Part shown: positions 57,460 through 64,000 of the stretch, piece by piece
Layout of the letters: every line of letters begins with the position of its first letter
Numbering within the stretch: position 1 is the first letter of the stretch
DNA from: Haliotis asinina
Lineage: Eukaryota > Mollusca > Gastropoda > Lepetellida > Haliotidae
DNA length: 64,000 nucleotides
Direction of reading: 5' to 3'
NCBI RefSeq assembly: GCF_037392515.1
Contig: NC_090285.1
Coordinates: 4,033,501-4,097,500 of the forward strand
Position numbers and translations under genes: made by a program
Notes under the pieces: model-generated
Told to the model about the DNA's origin: nothing
The model's database searches: none
What the model saw: only the letters and a program-made list of their open reading frames with translations

Positions 57460-59735
57460 CCCCAGCATGTAATGTGGGGGGATATAGTCGACGCCTCATC
57501 CGCCTGTCCATCCATCCGTTCGTCCGTCATCATTTTGTTTCAGGAGCATAACTCAGAAACCGTTCAATATTTTTAGACCAAACTTGATAGATATAATAAT
57601 CTGAACCTATGGTTGTGCCTTTTGCTATTTACAAATTTCTGTCATTTTTATTTTTTTTCGTTTTTCTGTGGAAGGTTTTGGTGTTAGTCTAATAGTGGAG
57701 TGTGGTTTGTTTGGTGTGTGGTTTCAGGAGCAGAACTAAAAGAATGTTCAATATTTTTCTGCAAAACCTGGTATATATATATCAATCAGAACCTAAAGGG
57801 GTGCCTTTTGCAATGTACAGTTTTTTGTGATTTCTTATTTTCTCGGTTTCCATGGAAATGTTTCGGACTTAGTCTCAAAACCTTCTTAATATCTGTCAGT
57901 AGAACTTGGTAGATATGTGTGGAAGACAACAGAGTGGTGCCTTTTACTATTTACGGGGATTTGTGATTTATCATTTTCTGGGTTCCATTGAAATGATTTC
58001 GACTTTTTCTCAAAATGGAGGGATGGGCTTCATTTCCAGAGCAGAACTCAACAACTTCTTGATGTCAGTCTGCAAAATTTGACAAATACAGTCAAACCCC
58101 GTTGTGTCGAACTCGTCGGGTCCAAGGGGACCGACTTATCCGAGTGTTCGACACATCCGTCAGCACTGAAAAGACCAAGAACCAACACGACCCCGGTGCT
58201 TAACACATCGTTATTTTGCAGTAGGATACACATACGAAAAATATATCTTTGCAATAAACGTTTACGGCAGTATTGATCTTTAAATTACAACATATACAAA
58301 TGTAAATCAATTCAATCACTTTATTCGTCATGGCAAATAAATATACATACAAAAAGATAAGAACAAGAATAATTTAACAAACTCACAAGCGATCCCATTT
58401 AGTTGACAGCACTAATTCATTTTCAGTCGGTATAAAAGTTGTATAGTTCATACAAACAAAATAATAATGTACATACGTGTACATGTGGGGAATTTATCTC
58501 TTAAAAAATCCGAAATTACAGTCTGTTTGGCGTTCGGGCATGGCATCACATCCCCCCCGGGTCCTTCACTGAATTGCTCTGCCGTGTTACTAACCGTACT
58601 GGTTAAAAAAAATGATCCTACACCTTAAATACTAAACCAAAAACAAAACATCAATTTAGATAATCCAACTTCTCATTTTGTATTTTCAAGGAAATCACAT
58701 GACCGCTAACATAGACTGTCACATGACAACAACATGCGCCATTGTTTGTTTAGAGATATCCTGTCGGTCCGTGATCAACATGTCACTGATAACAACTTAA
58801 TTATGGTTAATTGTTTGAGTAAAGTTCAGTTGGTAAGTGTGCTGACAATGTGTGTATAGATGCGTAGTTAAACATGTCACTTGATTGTTGAGTCTGTTAA
58901 TCGTTACTTTTGATCTGTAGGTAGCACGTTTATGAAGATGACTTCCGATTGCGCGACTGAAGTTTTCAGTTGCAACAACCAGCTTTGACAGTTCGAGACA
59001 AAAGGGTAAATTTGTACTTGTTAGAGCCTTTGGGGACCCTACAATGAGTTCGACACAACCGGGAATTTGACACATCTAGTTTGACACATCAGGGTAAAAA
59101 AAATGATAAATATAAGGAAATCGGCATTGACCAAGTTGTCAGTTCGACACATCCGAGAATTCGTCTCAACCGAGTTCGAGACAATGGGGTTCGACTGTAT
59201 GTGATGCAGACCCTAAAGTGGTGCCCTTTGCTATTTACAGCTTTTTGTGATTTATCATTTTCCCATTTTCAATGGAAGAGATTCGGACCTAGTCTAAACA
59301 GGGATGGGCTTTGTTTCTAGAGCAGAACTCAAAAACTTCTTAATGTCTGTCAGTAAAACTTGGCAGATATTTGAGGTAGACCACAAAGTGGTTCCTTTTG
59401 CTGTTTACAGTGTTTTGGCATTTTTATTTTTCCTGGTTTCCATTGGAACAATTCTGACTTAGTCTCGAAATGGAGGGAGAGGCATGGTTTCCAGAGTACA
59501 ACTCGAAAACCATTAAATATCTTTCAACAGATCTTGGCAGATATATGAGACAGATCTTGAAGCAGTGCCTTTTGCTGTTTTTCAGATATATGGCATTTAT
59601 ATTTTTCATTAATTCCATGGAAACAATTCAAACTTAGTCTAAAGACACATTAAGTAACTGTCAGATTATTTGTCCTTTCAAATATGTTGGGAGCCAGGGG
59701 GATATGTCATCTTCTGATGACTCTTGTGTTACAAA
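57460..59735 (+). mobile_element. Pearl/HINE-like element 2 with ~180-bp tandem cores
   Basis: The 5' end 'ccccccagcatgtaatgtgg' plus 'ggggatatagtcgacgcctc' can form a C6/G6 hairpin. Core units marked by 'agagcagaactcaaaaactt' or variants recur at about 57538, 57726, 57870, 58039, 59320 and 59494, with phrases such as 'gtgccttttgctatttacag' and 'tttccatggaaa'. The 3' end 'gggggatatgtcatcttctg' plus 'atgactcttgt' has a terminal hairpin like that of 45680. A 1.1 kb transposon (58088-59198) splits the fifth core. No protein is encoded; such elements would depend on a Helentron in trans (inference). Confidence 0.55.
58088..59198. mobile_element. pogo/Tigger-like DNA transposon, non-autonomous, 1.1 kb
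   Basis: The left end 'cagtcaaaccccgttgtgtc' plus 'gaactcg' and right end 'cgagttcgagacaatggggt' plus 'tcgactg' are inverted, with TA on both sides. Subterminal repeats ('gttcgacacatccg', 'gttcgacacaaccg') occur inside each end. No transposase frame is recognisable; the minus frame 58797-59075 has no family features. Removing it restores the host core repeat with one TA, confirming insertion into pre-existing repeat DNA. Confidence 0.8.
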
Positions 59736-60169
59736 TGAGATGCTCATGCATCTCATCATAGTGGTTTACGTCTAAGTCCTCTGTCACACTGGGCTATTCT
59801 CACACATCAGGCTTACAGTATCGTGATGTGTGTCTTGAAAGAAAAATGCAAAAATAGAATATAAATATATCCAGTAGTCTTTTTCTGCTATTCATACAGA
59901 ATTAAAACCAGATATGAATATCTCATGTCAGTGAGCATCAGGCCTGATTTGTGTGGGTAGAATACAGTAATTCCCAAGATACCCAAAACGTGACAGAAAC
60001 ACAAGGGAGTGTGCTGGCTAAACACTCCAATATGAAATGAACCTGCAGCATGAGTTGATGACAGATATGAAAATGATGGTTTGTCTGTCATCATTATTGT
60101 ATTGTAAGAGAAATGAGAGAACATACCAGGTCTGACAGACTCCCAATGCATCAACACCAATGGCTGACT

Positions 60170-60820
60170 GTAGAGCCCAGGTACAAAGCAATCTAAGGGC
60201 TAAGGTGATTGTAACTGCTGTTCCTTAACACACACTTAGGATTGTCATAGTGCTAAGGATGTTAAGTACTAAGGACTAAGATTATCATAACTTCCATACT
60301 TTAACATAGGCCTATGACTGTAAGTTCTCATGGGGTTGTCATGGTTGAAACCTCATATTTAATCACATGTTGTTTCAGTATAAATTCTTATGTGGAATCC
60401 TTACAACTGTTGACTGGTTGCATGGTACCATTGATCCTTGTGTGTTAATGCCTTGTATTAGCATAGCTTGTAAAGGACAGTACTAGGAATCCCCACGGGA
60501 CTGAAGCAAAAGTTGCTAGTGACCTATTTTTTATACCCAGTTTATGAATGCCTTTAACATCAAACAGTGGTTTCTTTGAAACTGTCTTCTTACACAAAGA
60601 CCAGTAGACAAGTATTTTTTAGACCTATACTTTTATTAGTGCTCTGCAAAAGGTGTTGGTTTCTATAGCATCATCACTAGCTTTAGAGCTGTGTTCTTAC
60701 ATAGAATCCATGTGTCACAGTCATAAGTTCCTGTGAACCTTGGTGCCTTTGTACAAATCAGTCTTAGTCCTAAGGTCATTGTATCTTTGTCCTAAGGTCA
60801 TCGTAACTCCCATATGGTAA
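60170..60820. repeat. Decayed MITE-like or tandem-repeat zone
   Basis: Phrases such as 'ggtgattgtaactgctgttc', 'aagattatcataacttccat' and 'aaggtcatcgtaactcccat' recur with 'taagg(g/a)ctaag' motifs. They resemble the centre and arms of the MITE at 7714-7826. Boundaries cannot be set. Confidence 0.35.
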
Positions 60821-60949
60821 CAGAATAGGACAGTCGTATATGTTGCTTTGTACATTGGCACCCTGATATTCTTACCAGAAATTCATGCATGTTGTTAGCA
60901 TGAGAAGCATCCATTGCTGGGGACCTATAAATGTACCTATTATTTCTTT

Positions 60950-61052
60950 ATCCATTCCCCATATGGGTAAAGTGTGTGGAGCCTGTTTCTGGTGTCCCCT
61001 GCCGCCATATTGCTGGATAAAAATGGCGTAAGACCATACTAACTCATTCTCA
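60950..61052 (+). mobile_element. SINE family A 3' part
   Basis: 'gtgtggagcctgtttctggt', 'gtcccctgccgccatattgc' and 'atggcgtaagaccatactaa' plus 'ctcatt' are the body end and tail. The head is missing or decayed. Confidence 0.6.
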
Positions 61053-62561
61053 ATCCTTTTGAGCTATACTGTAGAAAATTTCAAGGTTGTCCAGATGACA
61101 CAATACACACATGCAGATAAAGTGACATTTGACAGTGATGATTTGTACAGTGTTGTTTCATATGTTGTGGGTAATAAAGCCTGTTATTGCATTACATTGT
61201 TATAACAAGACCTTGTATATGTTGATGGTACTTCCATGAACACATTAAAACTATGAATGGAAAGTAATCAATAACGCCAGTGGTTGGCACATAGTGTCAG
61301 TTTGAGAGAAGTTCCCAGAATAACAGAAATGCGTTGTCAATACACAATGACATTATACTTGAGTACCGTGTAAAATCTTGTAGACCATTATCATTAGATC
61401 TTGTCATTATTCTTGTTTGGTCTTCATCAATAGCTGTACATAAGTATTGCATTGTGTCGCACTGCATGGTCAGTGCATCCAAGGCTATAGCTCCATCATA
61501 CAGAACCAGTCTATACGCCTGGTTGCCTTTCTGACAATACTGCAACAGTAACTCTCACCAACAGAGATTCACGCCATTGTTCCAGTGATGGTGGACAAAA
61601 AGCATTCCTTTCTAAATTTTGACTTGCACGTTAGGTTATTGAATGTAACTTAGTTTTTTTCTTGAAAAGTAGATTTTGATTGAAAGTTTATGTCATTTGG
61701 TTTTATGATGTGTAGCTGAGTTTATAAACATATACATAAAAACTCAACGAGAGTGTTTGTGAAGGATACAGTCTCATGTTTTTAATAATATCATATTATG
61801 CAGTATGACATTATAAGGTAAACATCCAGTATTTCTTGAGAATCCTTCTGATCGATCTCTTCCCTTAACTGGCTGGAAAAATGTCCTCAAATCCAAAAGT
61901 GATTTTCGATGTTCGAATATTGCATGCCATATTTAAGCCCTGACTTGAACCACATTTCCTGATATCTAAGTTTGATGAGTTCAGTAAAACAGTGTCGACA
62001 ACAGTGCTGGAGGCTGTTTCCGCCCCGTACCATCATCTCTACATGTGTTTAGACAGGCTAAGATTCCACTGCTGATCAATATAAGTCCCTTGGTCGTCAC
62101 TGAACGAGATCTGACATTAATTGTCGTCAGCCTACCAGCTGGCAGGACATGCAGATTATTTTAGGCTGAAAATATGTCTTGGTTGGAATTGATATTTTTA
62201 AATACAAAATGCTTTTTAGATAGTGGTGAAATGTAGCATGTTATATTTGGGACAGCATTTCCACAGCAGAGTACAGATTCCAGTACTCTTTTGCATTGAG
62301 TCTTATCCTGATTTAAACCCACATTCCCACAGTGATACATGCAATCATCAACAAAGTTTCACCTACTCAACCACTGTAGCTTTCACAGAAACGGTAGTCT
62401 ATATCATATACTGTGTGCAAACCTCTGATAGGGTAACTTGTCAGGGTTTGAACAAGCACTAAAATCTGTACTGTGCAGAGAGAGTGTGGTCCCAAATATA
62501 ACATGGTAATGTTTTAGATATGAATAGTTAACGTTTCCATTCCTTGTTCAACCTGTTACAG

Positions 62562-62585
62562 ATGCCTTGAACCAATCAGGCAACG
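62562..62585 (+). CDS. VPS13: VPS13 coding micro-exon 5 (24 nt), residues 127-133
   Basis: Acceptor 'caacctgttacag' and donor AACG|GTAAGC bound a 24-nt exon. It completes the Asp codon opened by exon 4 and encodes ALNQSGN, ending again in phase 1. In the spliced protein it follows the basic helix and would lie in the variable linker before the next conserved VPS13 block (T-F-x-E-K-L), which is not in this window. Length, both splice sites and both phases agree, but with so few residues, and in a variable region of the family, homology cannot confirm it. It may be a cassette exon because 24 nt keeps the frame. Confidence 0.6.
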
Positions 62586-63120
62586 GTAAGCTGAAGTGTG
62601 CGATGACTGTGTGTGTTGTGACAGCCTGCACAGAAGATTATGTGATGAATGCACAAACTGTACTTGTGGGAACACCGTCGATCATGCTTGTGTTATCAAC
62701 CACTAGTTTCTCTGACAAAGACTTTATTACTCGCACATACTTGTTGAATTAATTTATCACATGAACATTGCTGATGTAAGAACAAAACAGTGTGAATTCA
62801 CTTACTAGATTGTCACAAAAAAGCATTCATGCTAAGCATGTTGCAACTTTCATGGAAACTTTAAGCAGAATAGAATTATAGCATTAATAAATTCAATGAC
62901 ATTTCCATGGCAAAACAGAAAGAATTACCCTATCACACCTAGAAATTTAAAACATCGTAATTCTTGGTAAAATAAGAATGGTTCTTGGCTAAAAGGCTTT
63001 GATTTCCTTAATTATTCTGTCGACTGCTTTGTGTGGGGGAGGAATAACAGATTGTAGTCACGGCATGATTCGTATCATGCAGTAATGCGATAGTGAATTA
63101 GGCCATGAATCATTTCCAAT

Positions 63121-63182
63121 ACAAGATCATGAGCAGCATGATGAGTTCATGTTTCAAACACTAGGCTACTCCGCTGCCACAT
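63121..63182 (-). mobile_element. SINE family A head, reverse
   Basis: 'gatgagttcatgtttcaaac' plus 'actaggctactccgctgcca' is the reversed tRNA-like head; no clear body adjoins it. Confidence 0.5.
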
Positions 63183-63924
63183 TAGGTTCTTCATTCTTGT
63201 TTTATAGAAGTATCAGTAGAGAGGATTCTTCAATAAAGGCAGGTGGATCTGTCGTTATAATACAGCCTTGTGGATGCCCCAGTCGTGAGGACAACAATCT
63301 ATCGGATCAGAACTGCTTTAACTTTGCCCCAAGGGAACAGTTATATAAAGGAAACAAAAGGACCTGTGGACCAGATAGATTCAATTTACAGTGAATTATT
63401 AACCCTTATTAATGATGTACCTGTACTCTTAAGGATTACAATTATGGCAGTTGATGTCTCTCTGGTTTCTTTACAGAGGTACACAAACTTTGTGGGACGT
63501 AGTATTCTTACATCATAGATACAAATGCTCTTTTCTTATTGATCACATGTAATTCACTCTGGTGGTAGAGCAGAGTAGTTCTGTGTGGGAGGAGGCTGGG
63601 GATATATGGCATGGGCTGACACCAGACTCTGAAAATGTAGAATTCTCGTAAAAAAGTGCTCCACATGTACTGTGTTTACCATAATTTGTGACAGGGGCTC
63701 ATAAATTATTCAGAGGTTGAGTGAAATTTGTTGTCAGAGATTTGAGTGGTACGGAAGAAAAATTTTTCTATAAAACTATCCAGCCATTTATATTTCCAAC
63801 TGCTGTTTTGTATAAACCTAAACATATGGAACCTGTAGAGTTACATCAGTCATGGATACATCATTGCTATAAGAGCTGGGCGGAAGGGCATGTCAAGGGC
63901 AAGCATCATGTATGGTTTTTTCAC

Positions 63925-64000
63925 TGGTTGTTCAGAATTGAACCCAGGTCCACAGCATGACGAGTTAATGTTTCAACCACTAGGCTAGTCCACTGCCACA
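63925..64000 (-). mobile_element. SINE family A head, reverse, at the window edge
   Basis: 'ttgttcagaattgaacccag' (B-box side) and 'gtttcaaccactaggctagt' plus 'ccactgcca' (A-box side). It closely resembles the copy 800 bp upstream, suggesting the same subfamily. Confidence 0.6.

Larger units (their letters stand above)
43765..62561 (+). other. VPS13 intron 4 (18.8 kb)
   Basis: Phase 1 intron rich in mobile and satellite DNA: a family B SINE (44741-44987), pearl-like element 1 (45060-45680), the 40-bp array (46041-49203), a Tc1 fragment (50411-50668), a SINE head (51256-51345), a THAP fragment (52883-52978), a tandem SINE tail (55440-55735), a reverse SINE (56395-56573), pearl-like element 2 (57460-59735) with its Tigger-like insertion, and a decayed MITE-like zone (60170-60820). 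49210-50400, 51350-52540, 53000-55430 and 61060-62560 show nothing recognised. Confidence 0.7.
62586..64000 (+). other. Start of VPS13 intron 5, running off the window
   Basis: No further VPS13 exon is recognised. It contains two reverse SINE heads (63121-63182 and 63925-64000). The frames at 63149-63518 and 63721-63960 show no family features. Confidence 0.5.

Noticed and set aside
58797..59075. 92-codon minus frame inside the Tigger-like element
   Set aside because: It contains no CENP-B/HTH or DDE motif and includes the subterminal repeats, so it is not a transposase.

Overview
The window is animal nuclear DNA, most likely from a mollusc and plausibly a gastropod such as an abalone (inference). 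The grounds are a spliced VPS13 gene with very long introns, tRNA-derived SINEs ending in (ACTC)n tails, HINE/pearl-like elements with tandem cores, Tc1/mariner and pogo/Tigger-like transposons, and a very large amount of minisatellite DNA. There is no operon structure and almost no long ORF. I ran no database search; identities rest on recognised protein motifs and on splice-site and reading-phase consistency.

Layout. 1-4.2 kb is intergenic and repeat-rich: an in-frame 60-bp minisatellite at 1.48-2.04 kb, a CA/CGCA microsatellite at 3.1-3.2 kb and a SINE at 3.3-3.65 kb. 4228-5124 (+) is an intact single-exon ORF for an MSANTD4-like Myb/SANT DNA-binding protein with a C-terminal coiled coil. 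It is followed by a degenerate minisatellite that contains a MITE. 5.9-12 kb is intergenic, with SINEs, two small inverted-repeat MITEs and short tandem repeats. A promoter-like patch near 12.0 kb (ETS-like site, TCACGTGA E-box) lies just before a candidate 5' UTR exon ending at 12105.

From about 18.8 kb to the right edge the window is the 5' part of one (+) gene, a VPS13 A/C-type bridge-like lipid transfer protein. Five coding exons (18842-18938, 24535-24578, 36350-36392, 43573-43764, 62562-62585) join with perfect phase into the first 133 residues, the Chorein_N region. The rest of the gene lies beyond the window. All other sequence to the right is intron.

These introns carry the notable DNA: a ~0.9 kb 29-bp minisatellite ending about 25 bp before the start-codon exon; a ~790 bp fold-back element holding an exon-like start; a 3.25 kb array of 28-bp units (~116 copies); a G-rich 58-bp minisatellite with G-quadruplex motifs; a 3.16 kb array of 40-bp units (~79 copies) with 720-bp higher-order structure; two pearl-like elements, one interrupted by a 1.1 kb pogo/Tigger-like transposon; two decayed Tc1 transposases; a LINE reverse-transcriptase remnant; and a THAP-domain fragment downstream of a perfect CRE. 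The two recognisable genes have no evident functional link. No new enzymatic or defence system is visible; the novelty lies in repeat architecture and nested insertions.
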